Counted from the first letter of the stretch, positions 7,230 through 14,661 are shown. The stretch: 41,216 nt of DNA from Pyxidicoccus trucidator (GCF_010894435.1 NZ_JAAIXZ010000037.1:1-41216), one strand, 5' to 3'. Program-made: numbers and translations. Notes: generated by a model from the letters alone, not told the origin.

Positions 7230-7415
7230 ATGGCCAAGCTCTCCAAGATTGCCCAGGCAAAGCGCAAGCCGAAGTTCGCCGTGCGCCAGTACAACCGCTG
7301 CCCGCTCTGCGGCCGGCCCCGTGCGTTCCTGCGCAAGTTCAAGATGTGCCGTATCTGCCTCCGCAACCGCGCCCTGCGCGGTGAGATTACCGGCGTCACC
7401 AAGTCGTCCTGGTAG
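7230..7415 (+). CDS. rpsN: 30S ribosomal protein S14, zinc-binding (C+) type
   Basis: S14 is a late-assembling head protein. The 61-residue product is the short zinc-binding form, with Cys24-x2-Cys27 (RCPLCG) and Cys40-x2-Cys43 (CRIC). The start and the RALRGEITGVTKSSW C-terminus are conserved. It follows rplE after 18 bp. A 189-bp spacer with a well-formed hairpin separates it from rpsH. Confidence 0.97.
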   Translation: MAKLSKIAQAKRKPKFAVRQYNRCPLCGRPRAFLRKFKMCRICLRNRALRGEITGVTKSSW

Positions 7416-7426
7416 TCGGAAGGGCA

Positions 7427-7463
7427 GGGCGCCTGGTAGGCCCGAAAGGGCAGGCAGGCGCCC
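7427..7463 (+). other. Hairpin with GAAA tetraloop between rpsN and rpsH
   Basis: GGGCGCCTG (7427-7435) pairs perfectly with CAGGCGCCC (7455-7463). Inside, GCCC (7440-7443) pairs with GGGC (7448-7451) and closes a GAAA (GNRA) loop. The two stems are separated by a GTAG/AGG internal loop. The shape suits an RNA-protein or processing site, possibly for S8 encoded just downstream, but this is inference. Confidence 0.5.
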
Positions 7464-7604
7464 AGGGCGCGCTCCTCACCGAGCGTGTCCAGGAAGTTCC
7501 GCTGTACGGAAGTGGCAGTCGCCGCGAACCCCCGGGATGGGCCCGGCAGGCGTGGCGGTTGCGAACGCGGCTCCCTGACGGGCGCCGCCTCGGAAGGTAT
7601 CTTC

Positions 7605-8003
7605 ATGCCGGTCAATGATCCCGTCGGCGACATGCTGACCCGCCTGCGCAACGCTTCGCGTGCGCGGCACGACAAGGTTGTCATCCCCCACTCGAAGCTC
7701 AAGCTTGAGGTCATCAAGGTCCTCAAGGACGAGGGCTACATCGGGGAGTTCACCGTCCACGAGCTCGCGCCGCAGAACGAGATCACCGTGCAGCTGAAGT
7801 ACGGTCCGGACCGTGCGCCGGCCATCACCGGCATCCGCCGCGTGTCGAAGCCGGGTCTGCGCCGCTACGTGGCGGTTCGCGAGATTCCCCAGGTGCTGGG
7901 TGGTCTGGGCGTCTGCATTCTCTCCACCTCGCGCGGCATCATGGTGGACTCCGAGGCTCGCAAGCAGAAGGTCGGCGGCGAGCTGCTCTGCACCGTCTAC
8001 TAG
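7605..8003 (+). CDS. rpsH: 30S ribosomal protein S8
   Basis: S8 is a primary 16S rRNA binder and, in E. coli, the translational repressor of the spc operon. The start at ATG 7605 gives 132 residues (MPVNDPVGDMLTRLRNASRA), the family length. GGAAGG at 7592-7597 is the ribosome-binding site. The open frame extends upstream to 7485 but that part does not resemble S8. The C-terminal block (QVLGGLGVCILSTSRGIMVD) is the conserved rRNA-binding domain. Confidence 0.97.
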   Translation: MPVNDPVGDMLTRLRNASRARHDKVVIPHSKLKLEVIKVLKDEGYIGEFTVHELAPQNEITVQLKYGPDRAPAITGIRRVSKPGLRRYVAVREIPQVLGGLGVCILSTSRGIMVDSEARKQKVGGELLCTVY

Positions 8004-8067
8004 CCAGCCGCCCCGGAGTGGCGCCCCGCGAGGGAGCGCCCCCAGGGCAGACAGGACCGAGGCAACC

Positions 8068-8634
8068 ATGAGTCGGATTGGAAAACTGGCAATCAAGCTC
8101 GGCGACAAGACGAAGGCCAACGTCGCCGGCCAGCAGGTGAACTTCGAGGGCCCCAAGGGCAAGCTGTCGGTGAAGCTGCCCGCCCGGGTCAAGGTGGAGA
8201 TCAAGGACGGTCAGGTGACGGTCGCGCGTGAGGATGACTCGCGCGAGGCCCGCAGCCTGCACGGCCTGACGCGCACCATCCTCGCCAACGCCGCCAAGGG
8301 CGTGTCCACGGGCTTCGAGAAGAAGCTGGACATCCGCGGCGTCGGTTTCCGCGCCGAGGTGAAGGGCAAGGCCATCCACTTCTCCCTGGGCTACTCGCAC
8401 CCGGTGGTGTTCAACCTGCCCGAGGGCGTGACGGCCGAGGTCGACAAGGCTTCCCGCACCGAGGACAGCCTGCCCACCGTGGGCCTGACGCTGCGCTCTG
8501 CGGACAAGGAAGTGCTGGGTGCCACGGCGGTGAACATCCGCTCGCTGCGCCCGCCCGAGCCCTATAAGGGCAAGGGCATCAAGTACTCCGAGGAGCGCAT
8601 CCGTCGCAAGGAGGGCAAGACCGGAACGACCTAG
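8068..8634 (+). CDS. rplF: 50S ribosomal protein L6
   Basis: L6 lies near the factor-binding site of the large subunit. The start at ATG 8068 gives 188 residues (MSRIGKLAIKLGDKTKANVA). The two duplicated domains and the C-terminal signature (RPPEPYKGKGIKYSEERIRR) are present. Length is slightly above the usual 175-180. The frame is open further upstream but shows no L6 similarity there. Two hairpins fill the spacer to rplR. Confidence 0.97.
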   Translation: MSRIGKLAIKLGDKTKANVAGQQVNFEGPKGKLSVKLPARVKVEIKDGQVTVAREDDSREARSLHGLTRTILANAAKGVSTGFEKKLDIRGVGFRAEVKGKAIHFSLGYSHPVVFNLPEGVTAEVDKASRTEDSLPTVGLTLRSADKEVLGATAVNIRSLRPPEPYKGKGIKYSEERIRRKEGKTGTT

Positions 8635-8664
8635 TCGTCCCGTCTGTCCTGAGTGTTCCATACC

Positions 8665-8725
8665 CCGCCGGGCCGAAGAGGCCTGGCGGCATCATCCGGT
8701 GGCGGAAGGCCGCATCGCCGCCGGA
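8665..8725 (+). other. Tandem hairpins in the rplF-rplR spacer
   Basis: Bases 8665-8674 pair with 8680-8689 (10 bp, one G-U, 5-nt loop). Bases 8695-8704 pair with 8716-8725 (10 bp, one G-U, 11-nt loop). There is no U-run. The second hairpin ends about 17 bases before the rplR start and could influence its initiation. Confidence 0.45.
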
Positions 8726-8742
8726 CGGACAAGGAAGCAGCC

Positions 8743-9099
8743 ATGGCAAGCAAGATCGAGCAGCGCCTCAAGAGGAAGACCCGCATCCGCAAGAAGCTGT
8801 CGGGCACGACAGAGCGGCCGCGGCTTACCGTCTACAAGAGCCTCAAGCACATCTACGCCCAGGTGGTGGACGACACCACGGGACGCACCCTCGCGTACGC
8901 TTCGTCGCTGTCCAAGGACCTGAAGGGTCAGGACGAGGGCGACAAGAAGGCGGACGCGAAGCGCGTGGGCGCCCTGATTGCGCAGAAGTGCAAGGCTGCC
9001 AACGTCGAGGCGGTGGTGTTCGACCGCAACGGCTTCCCCTATCACGGGCGCATCGCCGCCGTGGCCGACGCCGCGCGCGAGGCCGGTCTGAAGTTCTAA
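8743..9099 (+). CDS. rplR: 50S ribosomal protein L18
   Basis: L18 carries 5S rRNA into the large subunit with L5. The start at ATG 8743 gives 118 residues (MASKIEQRLKRKTRIRKKLS). The core TERPRLTVYKSLKHIYAQVVDD and the C-terminal FDRNGFPYHGRIAAVADAAR are conserved. AAGGAAG precedes the start. rpsE follows after 22 bp. Confidence 0.97.
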   Translation: MASKIEQRLKRKTRIRKKLSGTTERPRLTVYKSLKHIYAQVVDDTTGRTLAYASSLSKDLKGQDEGDKKADAKRVGALIAQKCKAANVEAVVFDRNGFPYHGRIAAVADAAREAGLKF

Positions 9100-9121
9100 G
9101 ACTTCGAAAGGAATCCCCCAA

Positions 9122-9643
9122 GTGGCAACTCCGATCAATCCGAACGATCTGGACCTCACCGACCGCGTGGTGAACATCAACCGCGTGGCCAAGGTCGTGA
9201 AGGGCGGCCGTCGTTTCTCGTTCGCCGCCCTGGTGGTGGTGGGGGACGGCGCCGGACACGTAGGCGTCGGCCTGGGCAAGGCCAACGAGGTCCCCGAGGC
9301 CATCCGCAAGGGTGGCGAGAACGCGAAGAAGAACCTGTTCCGGGTTCCGCTGATGGGTCACACCATCCCGCACGAGGTGCTCGGGCACTTCGGCGCCGGC
9401 TGGGTGCTCCTGAAGCCGGCCAGCCAGGGTACGGGCGTCATCGCCGGCGGCGCGGTTCGCGCGGTGCTGGAGGCGGCGGGCATCCGCAACATCCTGACCA
9501 AGAGCCAGGGCTCGCGGAATCCCCACAACGTGCTGAAGGCCACGGTGGCGGGCCTGAAGATGCTGCGCAGCGCGGAGCAGGTGTCGCGGCTGCGTGGCAA
9601 GGACGTCGAGGCGACGAAGCTCGCCGGCGAGCAGAGGACCTAA
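9122..9643 (+). CDS. rpsE: 30S ribosomal protein S5
   Basis: S5 acts at the mRNA entry channel and in decoding fidelity. The 173 residues contain the dsRBD-like N-terminal domain (VKGGRRFSFAALVVVGDGAG) and the C-terminal domain (GVIAGGAVRAVLEAAGIRNI). The start is GTG at 9122, preceded by AAAGGAA at about 9107-9113; no ATG fits. It is separated from rpmD by 2 bp, suggesting coupling. Confidence 0.96.
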   Translation: MATPINPNDLDLTDRVVNINRVAKVVKGGRRFSFAALVVVGDGAGHVGVGLGKANEVPEAIRKGGENAKKNLFRVPLMGHTIPHEVLGHFGAGWVLLKPASQGTGVIAGGAVRAVLEAAGIRNILTKSQGSRNPHNVLKATVAGLKMLRSAEQVSRLRGKDVEATKLAGEQRT

Positions 9644-9645
9644 CC

Positions 9646-9915
9646 ATGGCGCTCAAGGTCAAGCTGGTGAAGAGCTTTTCGGGGTCGTCCGGCGAGATGC
9701 TGGACACCATCCGTGGGCTGGGCCTGAAGAAGTTTGGCGAGGAGCGGCTCCTGAAGGACACCCCGTCCGTTCGCGGCATGGTGTTCAAGGTGAAGCACCT
9801 GGTGAGCCTGGAGACGGTTGCCGATGAGGCGCCGGCCCCCAAGCGTCGCAAGCCGCGCAAGGTCGCTCTGAAGGAGCGGACCCGCGCGTACCAGGCCAAG
9901 CAGGGCAAGGCCTGA
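9646..9915 (+). CDS. rpmD: 50S ribosomal protein L30 with basic C-terminal tail
   Basis: L30 is a small protein bound to 23S rRNA. Residues 1-60 match the family (LKVKLVKSFSGSSGEMLDTI; RGLGLKKFGEERLLKDTPSV). The product is 89 residues against about 60 usually. The extra C-terminal part (APAPKRRKPRKVALKERTR) is Lys/Arg-rich and probably contacts rRNA (inference). It sits between rpsE and rplO. Confidence 0.95.
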   Translation: MALKVKLVKSFSGSSGEMLDTIRGLGLKKFGEERLLKDTPSVRGMVFKVKHLVSLETVADEAPAPKRRKPRKVALKERTRAYQAKQGKA

Positions 9916-9928
9916 GAGGATTGAGACG

Positions 9929-10456
9929 ATGAGCACTCTGCACGATCTGAAGCGTCCGTCGCGCTCGTGGCACCGCAAGAAGCGCGTGGGCCGCGGCCAG
10001 GGTAGCGGCCTTGGCAAGACGGCCGGCCGCGGTGGCAAGGGCCAGAAGGCCCGCAGCGGCAACATGCGGTTTGAAGGCTTCGAGGGTGGCCAGAGCCCCC
10101 TGCAGCGCCGTCTGCCGAAGTTCGGCTTCAACTCGCCCAACCGCACCGTGTACGCGGTGGTGAACCTGGCGGACGTCGAGGCGCACTTCGACGCTGGCGC
10201 CACGGTGGACGAGGCCTCGCTGAAGCAGGTGGGCCTGGTCAAGGGCCGCTATGACGGCGTGAAGCTGCTGGCCCAGGGCGGGCTGACCAAGAAGGTCACC
10301 GTTCGCGTCCACAAGGCCTCCGAGGCGGCGAAGTCCGCCGTCCAGCAGGCGGGCGGCGCCGTCGAGGAGCTGCCGCTGATGGCCCACAAGCCGGAAGCGG
10401 CCGCCAAGGCGCACTCTGGTAAGGGCGTCAAGGCGCCCCGGCAGCCCAAGGCCTAG
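9929..10456 (+). CDS. rplO: 50S ribosomal protein L15
   Basis: L15 is a late-assembly protein reaching deep into the large subunit. The 175 residues start MSTLHDLKRPSRSWHRKKRV, followed by the glycine/arginine-rich rRNA-binding extension and FEGGQSPLQRRLPKFGF. The last ~20 residues (EAAAKAHSGKGVKAPRQPKA) form a basic tail longer than in E. coli. The ATG follows GAGAGGA. A strong terminator lies just after the stop, so this is probably the end of the main S10-spc transcript. Confidence 0.96.
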   Translation: MSTLHDLKRPSRSWHRKKRVGRGQGSGLGKTAGRGGKGQKARSGNMRFEGFEGGQSPLQRRLPKFGFNSPNRTVYAVVNLADVEAHFDAGATVDEASLKQVGLVKGRYDGVKLLAQGGLTKKVTVRVHKASEAAKSAVQQAGGAVEELPLMAHKPEAAAKAHSGKGVKAPRQPKA

Positions 10457-10463
10457 CGTGTCG

Positions 10464-10497
10464 GGCGCGCATCACTTGTCGGTGGTGCGCGCCTTTT
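10464..10497 (+). terminator. Intrinsic terminator after rplO
   Basis: GGCGCGCATCAC (10464-10475) pairs with GTGGTGCGCGCC (10482-10493) through 12 bp with one G-U pair and a 6-nt loop. TTTT follows at 10494-10497. This is among the clearest Rho-independent terminators in the window. Confidence 0.8.
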
Positions 10498-10515
10498 CGC
10501 TTGTGTAGGCTTCTG

Positions 10516-10549
10516 CGCCCCTTTCCCGTCCGTGGAACAGGGGCGTTTT
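10516..10549 (+). terminator. Second terminator-like hairpin before secY
   Basis: CGCCCCT (10516-10522) pairs with AGGGGCG (10539-10545) around a 16-nt loop, followed by TTTT (10546-10549). Together with the hairpin at 10464 it forms a tandem terminator or attenuator upstream of secY. It also argues against the TTG at 10548 as the secY start. Confidence 0.6.
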
Positions 10550-10589
10550 GTCGTCCTGGCAGAACCCTCACGAAGAGGATGGCTACCCC

Positions 10590-11936
10590 GTGGCTCTGAA
10601 CGCCTTCGCCAACGTCTTCCGTATCGCGGAGCTGCGCAGTCGTCTTGCGTACACGCTCCTGCTGCTGGGCGTCTATCGCCTCGGCATCTTCATCAACACG
10701 CCGGGCGTGGACCGCGCGGCGATGAACGCGTTCATGGACGCCCAGAAGCAATCGGGCGGTCTCGTGTCGCTGTTCAATCTCTTTTCCGGCGGCGCGCTGG
10801 AGCAGATGTCCATCTTCGGTCTGGGCATCATGCCGTACGTCAGCGCCTCCATCATCATGCAGCTGCTGGCGGTGGTGGTGCCCAGTCTTGAGCGACTGCA
10901 GAAGGAGGGCGCCGGCGGGCGGCAGAAGATCAACCAGTATACCCGCTACTTCACCATCGTCCTGTCCGTCGTCCAGGGCATCGGCATCTCCCGGTGGCTG
11001 GCGTCGCTCGGCCGCTCCGATGGCGGGCAGAGCGGGTTTACCCAGGTGGTCGTTCCCAACGACAGCGTCTGGTTCACCTTCATGACGGTCATCAGCCTGA
11101 CGGCCGGCACCGCCTTCATCATGTGGCTGGGTGAGCGCATCACCGAGCGCGGCATCGGCAACGGCATCTCGCTCATCATCTTCGCGGGCATCGTCGCCGG
11201 CTTGCTCCCGGGCGCCAAGACGCTGCTGGACCTGACGCGCCAGGAGGTCATCGCCGTCGCCGAGGTGCTGGCGCTGGTGGCCTTCATGCTGCTCATCGTC
11301 GGCGCGGTGGTCTACGTCGAGCGGGGCATGAGGCGCATCCCCATCCAGTACGCCAAGCGGATGGCGGGGCGGCGGATGTTCGCGGGGCAGGCCACGTACT
11401 TCCCGATGAAGGTGAACACCTCGGGCGTGATTCCGCCCATCTTCGCCGGCGCGGTGCTGTCCTTCCCGGCCACGCTGGGTACCTGGTTCCCGTTCCTCCA
11501 GGACTTCCAGCGCGCCATCGAAGGCAACCTGTGGATCTACAACGGGCTGTTCGTCCTCATGGTCATCTTCTTCGCGTACTTCTACACGGCGCTGACGTTC
11601 CGGCCGGATGACGTGGCGGACAACATCAAGAAGCAGGGCGGCTACATCCCCGGCATCCGTCCGGGCCGCCAGACCGCGGAGTTCATCGAGCGGACGCTCA
11701 ACCGGCTCACGTTCGGTGGGGCCATCTACCTGGCCGTCATCTGCGTGATTCCTTCCGTCATCAGCGGCCTGCTGGGGGTGCAGTTCACCTTCGGCGGCAC
11801 GGCGCTGCTGATTGTCGTGGGTGTGGCGCTGGACACGGTGCAGCAGATTGAAGGCCACCTCATCAGCCGCAACTACGAGGGCTTCGCGGGTCCGCGCGGT
11901 CCGCGCATCCGCGGCCGGGTGCGCGTGGCGGCCTGA
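10590..11936 (+). CDS. secY: Protein translocase channel subunit SecY
   Basis: SecY is the multi-spanning channel of the Sec translocon in the inner membrane. With GTG 10590 as start (MALNAFANVFRIAELRSRLAYT) it has 448 residues, near the family's 430-450. AGAGG at 10574-10578 supports this start; the frame is open back to TTG 10548. Visible landmarks are the plug-region segment (SLFNLFSGGALEQMSIFGLG), GERITERGIGNGISLIIFAG and the loop with MRRIPIQYAKRMAGRRMFAG. Two hairpins with U-runs lie between rplO and secY, so it may be transcribed separately or by read-through. Confidence 0.95.
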   Translation: MALNAFANVFRIAELRSRLAYTLLLLGVYRLGIFINTPGVDRAAMNAFMDAQKQSGGLVSLFNLFSGGALEQMSIFGLGIMPYVSASIIMQLLAVVVPSLERLQKEGAGGRQKINQYTRYFTIVLSVVQGIGISRWLASLGRSDGGQSGFTQVVVPNDSVWFTFMTVISLTAGTAFIMWLGERITERGIGNGISLIIFAGIVAGLLPGAKTLLDLTRQEVIAVAEVLALVAFMLLIVGAVVYVERGMRRIPIQYAKRMAGRRMFAGQATYFPMKVNTSGVIPPIFAGAVLSFPATLGTWFPFLQDFQRAIEGNLWIYNGLFVLMVIFFAYFYTALTFRPDDVADNIKKQGGYIPGIRPGRQTAEFIERTLNRLTFGGAIYLAVICVIPSVISGLLGVQFTFGGTALLIVVGVALDTVQQIEGHLISRNYEGFAGPRGPRIRGRVRVAA

Positions 11937-11956
11937 GTCACAAGGCTTGCGTTCCG

Positions 11957-11987
11957 GGCGCCTCTCCCCGTCGCGGGGAGGGGCGCC
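11957..11987 (+). terminator. Strong hairpin after secY
   Basis: Bases 11957-11970 pair with 11974-11987 in a 14-bp stem (one G-U) around a TCG loop. Downstream bases are not U-rich, so it could be a terminator, an attenuator or a 3'-end stabiliser before adk. Confidence 0.55.
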
Positions 11988-12098
11988 TCGTCGTTCCAGG
12001 GCAATGTCGTTCAAGGGTATTCGGTGGTGCACACGGGGGGCGCTCGGAGGTTTGTGGCCGATGACTTCCGTGCCTTCCTTCGGAGCTGAGAGGAGCAC

Positions 12099-12746
12099 AT
12101 GAACCTGATCCTGTTGGGGCCGCCGAACGCGGGGAAGGGTACCCAGTCGAAGAAGCTGTACGGGGACTTCCACATCCCGCAGATCTCCACCGGTGACATC
12201 CTCCGCAAGGCAGTGGCGGACGGGACGGAGCTGGGGAAGGTCGCGGGCCCGCTGATGGCCGCGGGCCAGTACGTGCCGGATGACGTCGTCATCGGCATTG
12301 TCGAGGAGCGCCTGAAGCAGCCGGACGTGGCCAAGGGCTTCGTGCTGGACGGCTTCCCGCGCACTCCCGGCCAGGCGGAGGCGCTGGACAAGATGCTGGC
12401 GCGGCTGGGCAAGAAGCTCGACGCCGTCATCTCGCTGGAGGTGCCGCACGCCAAGCTGGTGGAGCGCGGCTCGGGGCGGCGGGTATGCCCCGTCGATGGC
12501 AGCGTCTACCACGTCTACCAGAGCCCCCCGAAGCGGGCGGGTTACTGCGACAAGTGCAACACGGGGCTCGTCCAGCGGCCGGACGACATGCCGGACGTCA
12601 TCGAGAAGCGCCTGCAGAAGTACGACGCCGAGACGGCGCCGCTGAAGGCCTTCTACGAGAAGAAGGGCGTGCTCAAGAGCGTGGACGGTGTGGGCTCGCC
12701 AGAGGGCATCTACGAGGAGATCAAGGCCGCCGCGGGGAAGGGCTGA
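12099..12746 (+). CDS. adk: Adenylate kinase, zinc-type LID
   Basis: Adenylate kinase converts ATP + AMP to 2 ADP in the cytosol. The 215 residues contain the P-loop GPPNAGKGTQ (7-16, Asn where Gly is commoner), the AMP-binding DGFPRTPGQ (84-92) and a long LID domain. LID positions are Cys130, Asp133, Cys150 and Cys153. These are the four metal-ligand positions known from Bacillus adenylate kinases, here as three Cys and one Asp. Zinc binding is therefore likely. The ATG follows GAGAGGAGC. It lies between secY and map, the arrangement of Gram-positive and many other superoperons. Confidence 0.96.
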   Translation: MNLILLGPPNAGKGTQSKKLYGDFHIPQISTGDILRKAVADGTELGKVAGPLMAAGQYVPDDVVIGIVEERLKQPDVAKGFVLDGFPRTPGQAEALDKMLARLGKKLDAVISLEVPHAKLVERGSGRRVCPVDGSVYHVYQSPPKRAGYCDKCNTGLVQRPDDMPDVIEKRLQKYDAETAPLKAFYEKKGVLKSVDGVGSPEGIYEEIKAAAGKG

Positions 12747-12796
12747 GCGGAGGCCGGGCGGGCGGGGAGGGCGCGCTTGCGGCGCCTGGCCCCGCT

Positions 12797-12827
12797 GGCC
12801 ACCCGTTCCCTGGAGGCCCGGGTGGCC
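12797..12827 (+). other. Hairpin in the adk-map spacer
   Basis: GGCCACCCG (12797-12805) pairs perfectly with CGGGTGGCC (12819-12827). It ends 13 bases before the map start codon and could limit ribosome access. No U-run follows. Confidence 0.45.
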
Positions 12828-12840
12828 CCGGGACGCGTGA

Positions 12841-13599
12841 ATGAGCGAGCCAGGCATCAAGAGCCGGGACGAGATTGCCCTGATGCGGCAGGCGGGGCGC
12901 ATCGTCTGCGAGGTCCTGGACGCGCTCGAGCAGGCCGTGGCGCCTGGAATCACGACCTGGGAGCTCGACGCCCTGGCGGCGAAGCTGACCGCCGAGAAGG
13001 GAGCCAGGCCGGCGTTCAAGGGGTACCTTGGCTTCCCGTGTGTGCTGTGTGCCTCCGTCAACGAGGAGGTGGTCCATGGCATCCCCAGCAAGCGGCGGAA
13101 GCTGGCCGAGGGTGACCTGATGAAGCTCGACTTCGGTGTGGTGTACCGGGGCTTCTTCGGGGACTCGGCGCGGACGGTGCTGGTGGGGAAGGTGAGTCCG
13201 GAGGCCCGGGCGCTGGTGGAGACCACCCGGGAGTCGCTGAACAAGGCCATTCAAGCCATGCGGCCGGGCAACCACCTGGGGGACATCGGTCATGCGGTGC
13301 AGCGCCACGTGGAGGCACGGGGGTTCTCGGTGGCCCGGGGCTTCACGGGGCACGGGATTGGTCGCAAGCTCCACGAGCACCCCCAGGTGCCCAACCACGG
13401 CCAGGCGGGCTCGGGGATGAAGCTCCGCCCGGGCATGGTCCTGGCGGTCGAGCCCATGGTCAACCAGGGGACCGACGAAGTGGAGATCCTGGAAGACGAG
13501 TGGACAGCGGTGACGGCGGACGGGAAGCTGTCCGCCCACTTCGAGCACACCATCCTCATCACGGATCGTGGCCCCGAGGTCCTGACGCGCAGGTCCTGA
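12841..13599 (+). CDS. map: Methionine aminopeptidase, type I
   Basis: This cytosolic metalloprotease removes the initiator Met from nascent proteins. The 252 residues show the five metal ligands of the pita-bread fold: Asp97, Asp108, His171, Glu204 and Glu235 (KLDFG, FFGDSART, GHGIG, VEPM, FEHT). Length is that of type Ia enzymes, with no N-terminal zinc finger. The start at ATG 12841 gives MSEPGIKSRDEIALMRQAGR, which aligns with the family. The spacer to infA (152 bp) contains a likely promoter. Confidence 0.96.
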   Translation: MSEPGIKSRDEIALMRQAGRIVCEVLDALEQAVAPGITTWELDALAAKLTAEKGARPAFKGYLGFPCVLCASVNEEVVHGIPSKRRKLAEGDLMKLDFGVVYRGFFGDSARTVLVGKVSPEARALVETTRESLNKAIQAMRPGNHLGDIGHAVQRHVEARGFSVARGFTGHGIGRKLHEHPQVPNHGQAGSGMKLRPGMVLAVEPMVNQGTDEVEILEDEWTAVTADGKLSAHFEHTILITDRGPEVLTRRS

Positions 13600-13677
13600 G
13601 GCGTCCGTGACTGCGGGTGAAATAGCTTGATGTTATGGGGGGTTGGTAGGAATCCGAGTTTTAGCTGCGCGCGGCGC

Positions 13678-13706
13678 TTGCCACTTGCGGACCAAAGTGC
13701 TATCCC
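13678..13706 (+). promoter_or_regulatory. Likely promoter upstream of infA
   Basis: TTGCCA (13678-13683, 5 of 6 to the sigma-70 -35) and TATCCC (13701-13706) are separated by 17 bp. TGC just before the -10 gives an extended -10 element. Transcription would start about 35-40 bases before infA. The surrounding 13620-13670 stretch is noticeably AT-richer than its neighbours. Confidence 0.5.
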
Positions 13707-13751
13707 GCCGCGCTTCCAAGAGGTTCGTGGTCCGGGAAGAGAGTCTGACGC

Positions 13752-13970
13752 TTGCCGAAGGATGATTCCATCGAAGTCGAGGGGACGGTGATGGAGCCCC
13801 TCCCCAACGCGATGTTCCGCGTGGTGCTGGACAATGGCCACAAGGTGCTCGCGCACATTTCGGGCAAGATGAGGATGCACTTCATCCGCATCCTTCCCGG
13901 TGACAAGGTGAAGGTCGAGCTGTCTCCGTACGACCTGACGCGCGGTCGGATCACGTACCGGGCGAAGTAG
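13752..13970 (+). CDS. infA: Translation initiation factor IF-1
   Basis: IF-1 binds the ribosomal A site during initiation. The 72 residues form a single OB-fold (S1-like) domain and match the family end to end: MPKDDSIEVEGTVMEPLPNA, NGHKVLAHISGKMR, GDKVKVELSPYDLTRGRITY. The start is TTG at 13752, preceded by GGAAGAGAG at about 13735; no ATG gives the correct N-terminus. It is flanked by a likely own promoter and a terminator-like hairpin, so it may be expressed independently. Confidence 0.96.
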   Translation: MPKDDSIEVEGTVMEPLPNAMFRVVLDNGHKVLAHISGKMRMHFIRILPGDKVKVELSPYDLTRGRITYRAK

Positions 13971-13972
13971 AA

Positions 13973-14020
13973 GGGCCGGACCCGTCGGGAATGGCGGGTG
14001 GCCCGCTGTGCTTTTCTTTT
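13973..14020 (+). terminator. Terminator or attenuator between infA and rpmJ
   Basis: Bases 13973-13984 pair with 13995-14004 (two 5-bp segments separated by a 2-nt bulge, loop of about 10 nt). CTTTTCTTTT follows at 14011-14020, six bases downstream. The U-rich tract makes it a good partial terminator candidate. Confidence 0.55.
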
Positions 14021-14043
14021 GCTGAGGAAGGAAGTTCGCTCCA

Positions 14044-14160
14044 ATGAAGGTACGGGCGTCCGTCAAGAAGATCTGCGACAAGTGCAAGGTTGTTCGTCGC
14101 AAGGGTATCGTGCGCGTCATCTGCGCCTCCAACCCGCGTCACAAGCAGCGCCAGGGCTAA
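14044..14160 (+). CDS. rpmJ: 50S ribosomal protein L36, zinc-binding type
   Basis: L36 is the smallest large-subunit protein. The frame reads MKVRASVKKICDKCKVVRRK and ends HKQRQG, 38 residues. Zinc ligands Cys11, Cys14, Cys27 and His33 are all present, so this is the C+ form. The ATG lies 9-12 bases after the purine-rich AGGAAGGAAG. It sits between infA and rpsM, as in most superoperons. Confidence 0.95.
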   Translation: MKVRASVKKICDKCKVVRRKGIVRVICASNPRHKQRQG

Positions 14161-14214
14161 CGGCCAAGCGGCCGTTGGCTTCAGACCAACTCCACCCACG
14201 AAGGAATACCGAAG

Positions 14215-14598
14215 ATGGCTCGTATCGCCGGCATCGATCTGCCGCCCAACAAGCGTGCAGTGATCTCGCTCCAGTACATCTACGGGATCGGCAACAAGTC
14301 CGCGCAAGACATCATCGAGGCGGCGGGCATCGATCCCACCACCCGGACCAAGGACCTCACCGAGGAGCAGGCCCGTAAGATCCGCGAGATCATCGAGGCC
14401 AGCTACAAGGTGGAGGGTGACCTGCGTCGCGAGGTCACCATGAACATCAAGCGTCTGATGGACCTGGGCTGCTACCGGGGTCTCCGTCACCGCAAGGGCC
14501 TGCCCGTTCGTGGCCAGCGCACCCATACCAACGCGCGTACCCGCAAGGGTCCGAAGCGCGGCATCGTCCGGGCCAAGCCGGCCGCTCCGGCTCGCTAA
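14215..14598 (+). CDS. rpsM: 30S ribosomal protein S13
   Basis: S13 is a head protein contacting the P-site tRNA and intersubunit bridges. The 127 residues start MARIAGIDLPPNKRAVISLQ, contain YIYGIGNKSAQDIIEAAGID, and end with the basic tail (RTHTNARTRKGPKRG...). Length is slightly above E. coli's 118. The ATG follows GAAGGAATA. It is the first gene of the alpha-operon block (rpsM-rpsK-rpsD-rpoA-rplQ). Confidence 0.97.
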   Translation: MARIAGIDLPPNKRAVISLQYIYGIGNKSAQDIIEAAGIDPTTRTKDLTEEQARKIREIIEASYKVEGDLRREVTMNIKRLMDLGCYRGLRHRKGLPVRGQRTHTNARTRKGPKRGIVRAKPAAPAR

Positions 14599-14606
14599 AC
14601 CCTCCA

Positions 14607-14633
14607 GCGTGGGTCCCCTCGAGGGGCCCGCGT
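14607..14633 (+). other. Hairpin in the rpsM-rpsK spacer
   Basis: Bases 14607-14618 fold against 14623-14633. CCCC/GGGG and GGG/CCC segments with a single bulged T and two terminal G-U pairs close a TCGA loop. The function is unknown. Confidence 0.4.
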
Positions 14634-14661
14634 CGATCACCTTTCAGGAGCAGCAACGCAC

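Noticed and set aside
10428..13250. Open frame of 940 codons on the - strand opposite secY, adk and map
   Set aside because: Same artefact: low-complexity Arg/Asp/His composition, crossing several real genes and their spacers.
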